Source: Flavobacterium hankyongi (GTDB lineage Bacteria; Bacteroidota; Bacteroidia; Flavobacteriales; Flavobacteriaceae). From it: a stretch of 64,000 nucleotides of DNA. Made by a program: the position numbers and the translations under genes. Location: the NCBI RefSeq assembly GCF_036840915.1, contig NZ_CP085725.1:2976001-3040000 (forward strand), read 5' to 3'. Below the pieces are notes generated by a model. That model was not told the origin of the DNA, did not search any database, and saw only the letters and a program-made list of their open reading frames with translations. Below, piece by piece: positions 22,598 through 31,613 of this stretch; positions within the stretch are counted from its first letter, which is position 1; every line of letters begins with the position of its first letter.

Positions 22598-22611
22598 TTT
22601 AGGGGTGTAAA

Positions 22612-24450
22612 ATGAAAAAACTAATCTACATATTAACCACTCTATTCACAGCATCACTTTTTGCTCAAATCGATAGAGTTGAACCTCCATTTTGGTACGA
22701 AGGCATGAATAAAAGTGAAGTGCAGGTCATGTTTTATGGAAAAAACATAGCCCAAAATTCGGTTTCCGTTTCTAATAATGTGGTAATTACTAGTATAACA
22801 AAAACTGAAAATCCAAATTACCTTTTTGTAACGATTGATGCCAAAAATGTGAAAGCACAGCAATTGCAATTTACGTTTGCAAATGGTAAAAAAACATTCA
22901 AAAGAAATTACGAAATCAAAGCTAGAAAAGAAAATTCGGCCTTACGTAAAAGTTTTGACGCTTCGGATGTGATGTATTTATTAATGCCGGACCGATTTGC
23001 CAACGGAAATCTAAACAATGATTCTTCGTCTGAATTACAGGAAAAAGCCAACAGAAGTTTGCCTGGCGGAAGACACGGTGGTGACATTCAGGGAATCATC
23101 AACAATTTAGATTATATTAAAGAATTAGGCGCAACTGCTATTTGGAGCACACCACTTTGTGAAGATAATGACAAGGGTTATTCGTATCATACCTATGGTC
23201 AATCGGATGTGTATAAAATAGATGCACGTTATGGAACCAATGAAGAATACAAGCAGTTGGCTGCTGAAATGCATAAAAAAGACTTGAAATTAGTTATGGA
23301 CTATGTAACCAATCATTGGGGAGCAGAGCACTGGATGTTCAAAGACATGCCTACCTATGATTGGTTTCATCAGTTTCCGGGATATGCACAAAGCAATTAC
23401 CGAATGATTACGCAATACGATACAAACGGTTCTCAGCGTGATGCTAAATATTGTATGGACGGATGGTTTGTCCCTTCAATGCCCGATTTGAACCAGTCAA
23501 ATCCATTAGTGCTAAATTATTTAATTCAAAATGCGATTTGGTGGATAGAATATGCCGATTTAGATGGTTTTCGCGTAGATACGTATTCCTATAATGATAA
23601 AGAAGGCATCGCCAAATGGACAAAAGCCATTACCGATGAATATCCTTATTTTAATATCGTAGGAGAAGTTTGGATGCATGATCAAGCTCAAATATCCTAT
23701 TGGCAAAAAGACAGCCCGATTGCTAAAATTCAAAACTATAATTCACACTTGCCAAGCGTGATGGATTTTACCTTACATGATGTTTTTGGAAATGTTTTTA
23801 ATGAAGACAAAGCCGACTGGGGCAATGGAACAATTAAATTCTATGAAAATTTTGCGAATGATTTCTTGTATGCTAATCCGAATAATTTATTACTTTTTTT
23901 AGAAAATCACGATACCGGTCGTTTTAATGAAATTTATAAGAATGATTTCAAAAAATATCAGTTGGGTCTGACGCTTTTGGCAACTATGCGCGGCATTCCG
24001 CAAATCTATTACGGTTCAGAAATTGGAATGGCAGGAGATAAAGTCAAAGGCGATGCAGATATTCGTCAGGATTTTCCAGGCGGTTGGAATGGTGATGGCA
24101 ACAATGCTTTTTCTGCCTCGGGTAGAACCGAAATACAAAAGCAATATTTCGATTTTTCAAAGAAATTATTCAATTGGAGAAAATCAAAATCGGTAATACA
24201 TTCAGGAAAACTGACGCATTATATTCCGGAAAACAATGTTTATGTTTATTTTCGCCATACCAATAGTGAATCTGTAATGGTTGTAATTAATAATGCAGCC
24301 GATAATCAGAAAATCAATTTATCTCGATTTGAAGAAAATTTAAAAGGATTTACTTCTGGACACGATGTGCTTTCGGATAAGAATGTTGAACTTAAAACCG
24401 AATTATTACTAGACGCTAAGTCATCAATGATAATCGAATTAAAAAAATAG
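22612..24450 (+). CDS. susA: GH13 neopullulanase/cyclomaltodextrinase, SusA-like, periplasmic
   Basis: A 612-residue enzyme with a signal peptide ending ...TASLFAQ. The N-terminal domain (RVEPPFWYEGM, the start typical of cyclomaltodextrinase N-domains) is followed by the barrel marked MPDRFANG. Catalytic residues: DYVTNH region, nucleophile D323 in GFRVDTYS, acid/base E352 in NIVGEVW and D434 in LENHDTGRF. It would cut maltooligosaccharides or cyclodextrins that enter by SusC. It is the fifth gene of the permease operon and is followed after 2 bases by another GH13 gene. The susA symbol rests on family resemblance and context. Confidence 0.9.
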   Translation: MKKLIYILTTLFTASLFAQIDRVEPPFWYEGMNKSEVQVMFYGKNIAQNSVSVSNNVVITSITKTENPNYLFVTIDAKNVKAQQLQFTFANGKKTFKRNYEIKARKENSALRKSFDASDVMYLLMPDRFANGNLNNDSSSELQEKANRSLPGGRHGGDIQGIINNLDYIKELGATAIWSTPLCEDNDKGYSYHTYGQSDVYKIDARYGTNEEYKQLAAEMHKKDLKLVMDYVTNHWGAEHWMFKDMPTYDWFHQFPGYAQSNYRMITQYDTNGSQRDAKYCMDGWFVPSMPDLNQSNPLVLNYLIQNAIWWIEYADLDGFRVDTYSYNDKEGIAKWTKAITDEYPYFNIVGEVWMHDQAQISYWQKDSPIAKIQNYNSHLPSVMDFTLHDVFGNVFNEDKADWGNGTIKFYENFANDFLYANPNNLLLFLENHDTGRFNEIYKNDFKKYQLGLTLLATMRGIPQIYYGSEIGMAGDKVKGDADIRQDFPGGWNGDGNNAFSASGRTEIQKQYFDFSKKLFNWRKSKSVIHSGKLTHYIPENNVYVYFRHTNSESVMVVINNAADNQKINLSRFEENLKGFTSGHDVLSDKNVELKTELLLDAKSSMIIELKK

Positions 24451-24452
24451 AA

Positions 24453-25856
24453 ATGAAAAAAATAGTTATCAGTGCATTGATAATTACTTCTTTAGTGAGT
24501 TGTAAAAAAGAAGTTGAGCCTAAAACAGAAACTGCAAAATCAGACATTGAAGCTGTATCTCCTGCTTTAGCAGACAACGCGATCATTTATGAGGCAAATA
24601 TTCGTCAGTACTCTCCAGAAGGGACCTTTAATGCATTTACGCAAGACATTCCTAAACTAAAGAAACTTGGAGTGAAAATACTTTGGCTAATGCCAATTTA
24701 TGAAATTGGGTATAAAAATCGTAAAGCAAAAGGTGATCTTTCAATTGAGCAAATTACAGATACTATTGAAAAACAAAAATATTTAGGAAGTCCTTATTCG
24801 GTAAAAGATTATAGAAGTGTTAATCCTAATTATGGTACTAAAGAAGATTTTCAAAAGCTAGTAAAAACAGCTCATAAAAACGGAATTTATGTTATACTGG
24901 ATTGGGTAGCTAATCATACCGCTTGGGATCATCCATGGGTTACTATGCATAATGATTTTTATACTCATGATAAAAATGGGAAAATGATAGCGCCTTTTGA
25001 TTGGACAGATGTAGCCGAATTAGATTATAAAAACTCTAATCTTCGAAAAGCAATGATTGAAGACATGAAGTATTGGGTTAAGGAATTTAATGTTGATGGT
25101 TTTAGATGTGACGTTGCCGCTGAGGTACCAACTGATTTCTGGGAAAATGCAAAGGTTGAATTAAATAAAATTAAACCTGTTTTTATGTTAGCCGAGGCAG
25201 AAAAGCCGGAATTAATGAAAAGGGCTTTTGATATGCAATATGCATGGGAAGGGCATCATATTTTGAATGGAATTGCTCAAGGTAAAAAAACAGTAAAAGA
25301 TTTTGATGCTTACATTGAAAAGACAAGAAAAACACTTCAGCCTGATGATATTTACATGAATTTCACGTCTAACCATGACGAAAATTCTTGGAACGGAACA
25401 GAGTATGAGCGTATGGGTGATGCTGTAGAAACTTTTGCAGCTTTGATATACACCATGCCTGGAATGCCTCTTATTTATAATGGTCAGGAATATGATCTAA
25501 ATAAAAGATTACGTTTTTTTGAAAAAGATACTATTCCGCATTCAGTTGGAAAAATGATGTCTGTTTATGAAAAACTTGGAAAGTTAAAAGTAGAAAATCC
25601 AGCACTAAAAGGAGGAAAAACTCTGGCTTCATATACTAGATTACAGACTTCTGCGGATGATAAAATTCTGGCTTTTGAGCGTGAGAGTAATGGTAAAAAA
25701 GTAATTTTCATAGCTAATCTTACAAAAGACAGTCAAAATGCAAAAATTCAGGCTGAGGGTACTTTTAAAGATTATATGAGTAATCAAGAAATGATTTTGG
25801 TTAAAGACCAAAACATAGAATTAAAGCCTTGGCAGTATTTGATTTTAACGAATTAA
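24453..25856 (+). CDS. GH13 alpha-amylase-family lipoprotein
   Basis: A 467-residue lipoprotein (lipobox LVSC, Cys17). The GH13 regions are complete: DWVANH, nucleophile D220 in GFRCDVA, acid/base E248 in MLAEAEKPE, and D309 in TSNHDENSW. The residues after the cysteine are KKEVE, lacking the acidic surface-export signal seen in the SusD- and SusE-like proteins, so a periplasm-facing location is more likely than a surface SusG role. It lacks extra binding modules. It starts 2 bases after the upstream gene and is followed by a strong terminator that ends the operon. Confidence 0.88.
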   Translation: MKKIVISALIITSLVSCKKEVEPKTETAKSDIEAVSPALADNAIIYEANIRQYSPEGTFNAFTQDIPKLKKLGVKILWLMPIYEIGYKNRKAKGDLSIEQITDTIEKQKYLGSPYSVKDYRSVNPNYGTKEDFQKLVKTAHKNGIYVILDWVANHTAWDHPWVTMHNDFYTHDKNGKMIAPFDWTDVAELDYKNSNLRKAMIEDMKYWVKEFNVDGFRCDVAAEVPTDFWENAKVELNKIKPVFMLAEAEKPELMKRAFDMQYAWEGHHILNGIAQGKKTVKDFDAYIEKTRKTLQPDDIYMNFTSNHDENSWNGTEYERMGDAVETFAALIYTMPGMPLIYNGQEYDLNKRLRFFEKDTIPHSVGKMMSVYEKLGKLKVENPALKGGKTLASYTRLQTSADDKILAFERESNGKKVIFIANLTKDSQNAKIQAEGTFKDYMSNQEMILVKDQNIELKPWQYLILTN

Positions 25857-25873
25857 AATATCTTGATATCGAG

Positions 25874-25909
25874 AAAAAAGCACAAATCTTTTGCGGTTTG
25901 TGCTTTTTT
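25874..25909 (+). terminator. Intrinsic terminator of the maltodextrin operon
   Basis: A 13-bp perfect stem (AAAAAAGCACAAA and TTTGTGCTTTTTT) with a 10-base loop and a T run lies 18 bases after the last GH13 gene. It ends before the ATG at 25923, which argues that the next gene starts there. Confidence 0.9.
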
Positions 25910-25922
25910 TGTACATTTAGGT

Positions 25923-26588
25923 ATGCTGAAAATAGGACATAGAGGCGCCAAGGGCTACGTCGCCGAAAATACTATAGATTCATTTAAAGAAGCATTTTTG
26001 CTAGGGGCTGATGGCATCGAGCTTGATGTTCAATTGTCTGAAGATGGAGAAGTTGTGGTTATTCACGACAAAACTGTCGATAGAACCATAGCAAATGCTT
26101 CAGGCGTGGTACGTCATTTTACCTCAGATGAGTTATGGCGTTTAGGAGATGTTCCTACTTTAAATAAAGTGTTGCATTGGTTGCCCAGAAATAAGTTTAT
26201 TAATATTGAAATTAAAGATAAAAAGGCAGCACATCCAACTGTTCTTTTGATAGATAACTTTACCCTTAACAGTGATTTGTTGTACAAAAACATTGTTGTT
26301 TCGAGTTTTGATTGGGAAATTTTAAAAGTAGTAAGCGCTTTGGAACCTATGACTAAAATAGGTGTTTTAACCGAAGACAACTTGGAAGCTACTTTCGATT
26401 TTGCCAAAGAAATCAAAGCTTTTAGCGTCAATGTTGATTACAAATTGCTTACCCCAGAATTTATTGAAAAATCACACCAAAATAAACTTCAAATTCATGC
26501 TTGGACTGTAAATTCGCCCGAAGATATTACCTTTGTCAAAAATCTTGGCGTCGATGCCATTATTTCTGATTTCCCAGATAGATTATGA
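25923..26588 (+). CDS. glycerophosphodiester phosphodiesterase (GDPD), cytoplasmic
   Basis: A 221-residue enzyme that hydrolyses glycerophosphodiesters to glycerol 3-phosphate and an alcohol. The GDPD motifs are clear: H6-R7 (GHRGAKG), AENT at 14-17, GIELDVQLS with E33 and D35, and H48 in IHDKT; the C-terminal HAWTVNSPED and DAIISDFPD are also typical. An in-frame TTG at 25863 would run through the preceding terminator and add 20 unrelated residues, so I use the ATG at 25923. The stop overlaps the next start (ATGA). No signal peptide. Confidence 0.92.
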   Translation: MLKIGHRGAKGYVAENTIDSFKEAFLLGADGIELDVQLSEDGEVVVIHDKTVDRTIANASGVVRHFTSDELWRLGDVPTLNKVLHWLPRNKFINIEIKDKKAAHPTVLLIDNFTLNSDLLYKNIVVSSFDWEILKVVSALEPMTKIGVLTEDNLEATFDFAKEIKAFSVNVDYKLLTPEFIEKSHQNKLQIHAWTVNSPEDITFVKNLGVDAIISDFPDRL

Positions 26589-27802
26589 TTTCAAACTACG
26601 ATGTATTAATTATTGGTGGAGGAGCAGCTGGTTTCTTTACAGCCATTAATATAGCTGAAAAGAACCCAAAAATAAAGATTGCGATTCTCGAGAGAGGAAA
26701 AGAAGTGCTTTCTAAAGTGCGTGTTTCGGGTGGTGGACGTTGCAATGTCACACATGCGTGTTTTATCCCTAATGATTTGGTGAAGTTTTATCCGCGAGGT
26801 GAAAAAGAACTTCGAGGGCCTTTTCATCAGTTTTGTTCTGGAGATACAATTGAATGGTTTGAAAAACATGGTGTCGAACTTAAAATCGAAGATGACGGTC
26901 GAATGTTTCCAGTGACCGATTCTTCACAAACAATTATCGATTGTTTTTTAAATACTACTAAAAAGCTTAAAATAGATGTTTTAACAGGACAAAGTGTTCA
27001 AGAGATTTTTCAAGGAGAGAATTATTGGAAAGTTGAGACAAACCAACAATCTTTTAAATGTCAAAAATTAGTCATGACCACAGGGAGTAATCCTAAAATG
27101 TGGGATATGATGCAAAAATTGGGACATAATATTGTTTCTCCCGTTCCGTCATTATTTACTTTCAATATAAAAGATAATCGAATTAAGGATTTGATGGGAG
27201 TTTCTGCTTTTGCTTCGGTAAAAGTTAAAGATTCAAAATTAAAGGCTTCTGGACCATTATTGATTACACATTGGGGAATGAGTGGTCCTGGAATTTTGCG
27301 TTTATCGGCTTGGGGTGCAAGAGAATTGTTTGAAAAAAATTATCAGTTTACACTTCAAGTAAATTGGTTAAATGATTTGGATTTTGATATAGTTTTAGAA
27401 GATTTAAAAGAAATAAAAGAAGAAAATTCAAAGAAATCAGTGTCTAAATTTTGCCCTTTCGATTTCCCAAAACGATTATGGGAAAGCTTGCTTAAAGCTT
27501 CAGGAATTTCTTTAGATACTAAATGGGCTGATATTTCTAAAAAACAAATGACAGATTTGGTCAATCAATTAACCAATGGACAATTTCAAGTTAACGGGAA
27601 AAGTACTTTCAAAGAAGAATTTGTTACGGCAGGTGGAGTTGATTTAAAAGAAATCAACTTCAAAACCATGGAAAGTAAACTTCATAAAAACCTTTATTTT
27701 GCAGGCGAAATTTTAAATATCGATGCCATTACTGGGGGTTTTAACTTTCAAAATGCCTGGACCAGTGGATTTATTATTAGCAATAATTTAAGTTTGTTAT
27801 AA
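26585..27802 (+). CDS. BaiN/HI0933-family FAD-dependent oxidoreductase
   Basis: A 405-residue flavoprotein. The N-terminal dinucleotide fold (VLIIGGGAAGFFTA, GGGAAG at 11-16) is followed by KVRVSGGGRCNVTH, the signature of the HI0933/YhiN/BaiN family, and a C-terminal AGEILNIDAITGGFNFQNAWTSG FAD-binding segment. Members are annotated as NAD(P)/FAD-dependent or aminoacetone-oxidase-like enzymes; the physiological substrate is not known. It overlaps the GDPD gene by four bases, so the two are probably one transcript, although no shared pathway is evident. Confidence 0.9.
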   Translation: MISNYDVLIIGGGAAGFFTAINIAEKNPKIKIAILERGKEVLSKVRVSGGGRCNVTHACFIPNDLVKFYPRGEKELRGPFHQFCSGDTIEWFEKHGVELKIEDDGRMFPVTDSSQTIIDCFLNTTKKLKIDVLTGQSVQEIFQGENYWKVETNQQSFKCQKLVMTTGSNPKMWDMMQKLGHNIVSPVPSLFTFNIKDNRIKDLMGVSAFASVKVKDSKLKASGPLLITHWGMSGPGILRLSAWGARELFEKNYQFTLQVNWLNDLDFDIVLEDLKEIKEENSKKSVSKFCPFDFPKRLWESLLKASGISLDTKWADISKKQMTDLVNQLTNGQFQVNGKSTFKEEFVTAGGVDLKEINFKTMESKLHKNLYFAGEILNIDAITGGFNFQNAWTSGFIISNNLSLL

Positions 27803-27811
27803 TAGATTCTT

Positions 27812-27841
27812 TATAAATTCGTTTTTTAAACGAAATTTATA
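27812..27841. repeat. Imperfect inverted repeat ahead of the LytTR gene
   Basis: TATAAATTCGTTT and AAACGAAATTTATA form a stem with one bulged base and a 3-base loop in the 48-base gap upstream of 27851. No T run follows, so it may be a weak terminator for the flavoprotein gene or an operator for the regulator gene. Confidence 0.4.
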
Positions 27842-27850
27842 GGCCAAGAG

Positions 27851-30403
27851 ATGAACAAAAATTGTTTAGTTCTATTTTTTTTATTTTTCCCTTTTTTTTG
27901 TGTACTAAGTCAAGAAAAAGAATTTCAAAACTTCACAACAGAAGAAGGCCTTTCCAGTAACGAAGTATACAGTGCTTTTCAAGATAAAAATGGGGTAGTA
28001 TGGTTTGCAACCGACAGAGGACTTAGCACTTATAACGGTTATGAATTTAAGAATTACGCCCCCAAAAATGGTCTTACAGATATTACCGTTTTTGATTTTT
28101 TTCCTCAATCAAATCAACAAGTATGGTGTTCTACCTTTAATGGAAAACTATTTTATTTTATAAACGGATCCACAAGCTTTAAACCATATAAATACAATCA
28201 TGTATTTTCGAGTTATATCTATCGGAAGAAAATACCTACTTTTTTTGTAAGAAAATTAAAAGTTACTCAACAAGGAGATGTGTACATATCGGATGGCTCT
28301 ACTTTACTTAAAATTGATAGAAAAGGAGTTTTAACAGAACTGTATAGGAAGAGTGCAAAGGAACAAACTCCTTGTTATTTGAATCTATATCCTATAAATT
28401 CATTGCAAAAAATCGAATACTTTTCTCCTCGAAAAAGTGTGGTAAGTTTACCATTAAAAAAAGGACTTTTTAGGAATATAGTTTCCTGCTTTAAAGACTC
28501 TAAACTTGTAATATGTGATAGTTTAGTTCGTTTTTATAATTCTAATAGTAAAGCAATTGATATTGAATACAAGAACTATATTGCAATTGGTGTTGGACAA
28601 TACGACGCAAGACATTTTTGGATAGGTTACCGAGGAAAAGGTTATAGCGTTTTTGATGATAAAGGAGTAAAAGTTGCTAGTTTTTTAAAGGCTAATTCTG
28701 TTACAAAAGTTTTAAAAGATTGTTATGGAGGTATATGGGTGACTTCTATTGATGCGGGTGTTTTTTATAAAAGACCAAATCAGATTAAAAATTTTAAATT
28801 TCAAAATACAAGAATAAATTCTCTCACGAAAAATAAAAACAATCAGCTTTTTATTGGAGGATTTAATGGCAATGTCTATAAAAAAGAGAAAGATGGCAGC
28901 ATTGTAAAATTGTATAATGGTCTGATGAATATTCCATCTATTGTGCAATACAATTCAATTCTTAATACTACTTTTTGTTATTCAGATAATAAGATAATAA
29001 CGTTCCCGAAAAATAACAACTATCAAAACATTGGAGGTGTGTTAAAAATGTCTGATGATTCTGAAAGTTTAATTTTTGCGCGTTATGGAATATATACTGT
29101 AGTTGATAAAAACAGAATATTTTCGGATACTTTACATTTTAGAATACATGATATTTCCAAGGTAAGCAATACTTTTTATTTAGGAACTATAGACGGATTG
29201 AAAGTCTTGCATCAAGGAAAAATATCTAAACTAAATAACGATATTTTTAAGTACAGAATAGACGATATTGATTATGTGAAGTCTAAAGGGATATTGTATT
29301 TAGCAACTCTAGGTAAAGGAGTCATTGTATACAATATTAAAGATGGTACATTTTTTACAGTAGATAAATCGAAAGGATTATCTAACGACATTGTTACAGA
29401 GTTGCTAGTAGAAAATGAAAACACTATTTGGGTTTGTACTAATAAAGGTCTCAACAGAATATCGTTTATGGATAAAAAGAAATTTAACATTGATTACATA
29501 ACCACAAATAATGGATTACAAAGCAATCAAATACATGATGTAGAAATCCTAGAGGACTCTGTATATGTTGGAACCACAAAAGGGTTATCCATATTTTCTA
29601 AAAGACAGTTTTCAGAATTGATTTCTAAAAAAGACCACTTTTTACGAATTAAAGATGTTAAAATAAATAATGTACTGTATACGAAAAGTAACTCAAATTT
29701 GGATTTGAGATATAATCAAAATCAGATTGATTTTTTTGTGGAAGCTGTTTCATTTGCTCCTAAAAATACAATTGTATATCAATACAAATTAGTAGGATTG
29801 GATAAAACATGGAAAACCACAAACGATAGGAGAATTTCGTATGAGTATATACCGCCAGGAAATTATAAGTTATATGTAAAGGTTATAGACGATGGAAGAT
29901 TTTTCCCGGAGGAATGTGCTACACTTTCTTTCAAAATTCAAAAGCCTTTTTGGCAAACTTCATGGTTCTTTCTTTTATGGATTAGTTTTTTGGCGGTAGT
30001 CATTTATTTCTTTTTCAAAATAAAGGTGTTAACCTATAATAAAGATATCGTAAGGGAATTACTTCGTTTGTGGATGAAGAGATTGAAAAAGAAAGAAGGT
30101 TTCTTTTTGTTTAAGGAAGCAGGTAAAGAGGTTAGGATAAAAACTTCCGAGATTTTATTTGTACAATCCTCTGGAAATTATATAGATGTTATCACAGTTA
30201 CAAAAAAATATACGATAAGAGGGAAAATTGGAGATTTTATGCACTCTGTGCCAGATGCTCTAGAATTCCTGAGAGTGCATAGATCCTATATTGTACGAAT
30301 TGATAAAATTGACCAAAAAAGTAAAAAGGATATTTATATTAAAGATTTTATAATTCCTGTGGGAGAAAAATATCTTACAGAAATAGAAAAAATACACTTT
30401 TAA
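27851..30403 (+). CDS. membrane-bound propeller sensor with LytTR DNA-binding domain
   Basis: An 850-residue one-component regulator. A signal peptide (residues 1-20) leads into beta-propeller repeats of the two-component-regulator type (GLSSNEVYSAFQDKNGVVWFAT, GLSNDIVTELLVENENTIWVCTNKGLNR, GLQSNQIHDVEILEDSVYVGTTKGL), then a Y_Y_Y domain (YQYKLVGLDKTWKTT), a transmembrane segment near 704-726 and a cytoplasmic LytTR domain (from ~752: EVRIKTSEILFVQSSGNYIDV to FLRVHRSYIVRIDKI). There is no histidine kinase or receiver domain, so a periplasmic signal would have to reach a membrane-tethered DNA-binding domain directly. Ligand and targets are unknown. The lipoprotein gene 206 bases downstream is a candidate target. 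Confidence 0.88.
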   Translation: MNKNCLVLFFLFFPFFCVLSQEKEFQNFTTEEGLSSNEVYSAFQDKNGVVWFATDRGLSTYNGYEFKNYAPKNGLTDITVFDFFPQSNQQVWCSTFNGKLFYFINGSTSFKPYKYNHVFSSYIYRKKIPTFFVRKLKVTQQGDVYISDGSTLLKIDRKGVLTELYRKSAKEQTPCYLNLYPINSLQKIEYFSPRKSVVSLPLKKGLFRNIVSCFKDSKLVICDSLVRFYNSNSKAIDIEYKNYIAIGVGQYDARHFWIGYRGKGYSVFDDKGVKVASFLKANSVTKVLKDCYGGIWVTSIDAGVFYKRPNQIKNFKFQNTRINSLTKNKNNQLFIGGFNGNVYKKEKDGSIVKLYNGLMNIPSIVQYNSILNTTFCYSDNKIITFPKNNNYQNIGGVLKMSDDSESLIFARYGIYTVVDKNRIFSDTLHFRIHDISKVSNTFYLGTIDGLKVLHQGKISKLNNDIFKYRIDDIDYVKSKGILYLATLGKGVIVYNIKDGTFFTVDKSKGLSNDIVTELLVENENTIWVCTNKGLNRISFMDKKKFNIDYITTNNGLQSNQIHDVEILEDSVYVGTTKGLSIFSKRQFSELISKKDHFLRIKDVKINNVLYTKSNSNLDLRYNQNQIDFFVEAVSFAPKNTIVYQYKLVGLDKTWKTTNDRRISYEYIPPGNYKLYVKVIDDGRFFPEECATLSFKIQKPFWQTSWFFLLWISFLAVVIYFFFKIKVLTYNKDIVRELLRLWMKRLKKKEGFFLFKEAGKEVRIKTSEILFVQSSGNYIDVITVTKKYTIRGKIGDFMHSVPDALEFLRVHRSYIVRIDKIDQKSKKDIYIKDFIIPVGEKYLTEIEKIHF

Positions 30404-30576
30404 GGCTTTTATATTCAATAAACACGATGATTCCGTTAAAAAATTTGTCCCCAAAAAGACTGTTTTCATCCCACTATGAAAAAGTCTCTATGTAAGCTTA
30501 ATCTCTATTCATCACTTTTTTGTGCCAGATTATCACAAACAAGGGTGTAGGAAATTTTCTAATTGCCAGTCGACTA

Positions 30577-30584
30577 TAGTTTTG
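30577..30584 (+). promoter_or_regulatory. Candidate -7 promoter box (TAGTTTTG)
   Basis: A match to TAnnTTTG lies 25 bases before the lipoprotein ATG at 30610; the only upstream TTG is too close (11-base spacing). It lies in a 206-base gap that otherwise holds no gene I can support. A separate promoter here fits the lipoprotein being regulated apart from the LytTR gene. Confidence 0.45.
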
Positions 30585-30609
30585 CAGAACAAATTTTAAA
30601 ATTAAAAAA

Positions 30610-31506
30610 ATGAAAAAAACTGTTTATGGCGTTTTGTTCCTTGCCGTAGTAGGAATTGGATTGGTATCTTGTGAGAAAGAATCTTTAGAGCAAAAAATGG
30701 ATTTGCCAAATTCTAAATTAAGCAATGATAATAAAGAAAATGCAAGTAAAGCGCTTATTTTTAATTATGTTCTAGCTGTAGATAATGTGAATTTAGAATT
30801 GGTGAGAAAAAAATATGATTTTAATACTAATTTGTTCACAAACACTAATTCTGTGAATAATTTTTCTTACAATGGAATCGCAGCATTTGATGATGATATT
30901 GCTTCCTTAGAAAAAACAAGTTCGACCGAATCATGGATATATTATGATTCGGGTAGTTTATGGGGGGTGTCAGGTCCAGTTAAATATTTAGGTGCTAATA
31001 TTTTAATGGATGAGATAGAATTATTAGATGATGATATTAATAAATTGTACGGATTACGTGGATCTTCCATCTACAAGTTAACCTTTGATGCAACAACATC
31101 AAGTTTCAATGCTTCCATTGTTTACACTTATATTCCATCTGGAAAAGGGGCTAGAAGGTATTCTATTGCTCCAACAGATGTTAATGGTAATTTTATTAGA
31201 TTGTATACAGCCCCTTCAGTTGCTGGTTTGGCAGGTCAACCAATCCCGATGACAATACTTTCCTATGTGGATATAAATCCAACAAATGGTATCACAACTA
31301 TGCCTGTAAATGTATCTACGATGGTTCCTGGTGTTGGTGATTTAAGTTCTTTTACTGTAAATAACTTTTCGGTTGGTTCTCAGTATGATTCTAAGTATTA
31401 TGTTGTAATTGATAAGAGTATTTACGGTTTAAATACGCCAACTTCGTTAGTGTGGGTTGATGCTTTTAATAACACTGTAAGAGATTGTAGCTTTTATACT
31501 TTTTAA
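30610..31506 (+). CDS. lipoprotein of unknown function
   Basis: A 298-residue protein with a clear lipobox (VGIGLVSC, Cys21) followed by EKESLEQ. The remainder is Asn/Ser/Asp-rich and looks beta-strand-rich (FDDDIASLEKTSSTESWIYYDSG, VYTYIPSGKGARRY, LTFDATTSSFNA); repeated phrases such as LDDDINKLYGLRG suggest a propeller-like fold, but I do not recognise a family. It follows the LytTR regulator on the same strand with its own promoter-like box and terminator, so it may be a monocistronic target of that regulator. That link is inference. Confidence 0.75.
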   Translation: MKKTVYGVLFLAVVGIGLVSCEKESLEQKMDLPNSKLSNDNKENASKALIFNYVLAVDNVNLELVRKKYDFNTNLFTNTNSVNNFSYNGIAAFDDDIASLEKTSSTESWIYYDSGSLWGVSGPVKYLGANILMDEIELLDDDINKLYGLRGSSIYKLTFDATTSSFNASIVYTYIPSGKGARRYSIAPTDVNGNFIRLYTAPSVAGLAGQPIPMTILSYVDINPTNGITTMPVNVSTMVPGVGDLSSFTVNNFSVGSQYDSKYYVVIDKSIYGLNTPTSLVWVDAFNNTVRDCSFYTF

Positions 31507-31538
31507 GTTTAGGTTTCAAAAAATGTATTCTAAAATAG

Positions 31539-31566
31539 ATAACCATCAATATTTATTGGTGGTTAT
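31539..31566 (+). terminator. Intrinsic terminator after the unknown lipoprotein
   Basis: A 12-bp stem with one G-U pair (ATAACCATCAAT, loop ATTT, ATTGGTGGTTAT) followed by TTTTT, 33 bases past the stop codon. The T run is on the plus strand only, so it serves the rightward gene and not tspO. Confidence 0.85.
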
Positions 31567-31613
31567 TTTTCTAAAAATATTTGGAATACTAAGTGTAAAT
31601 TATTTTCAGTGTA

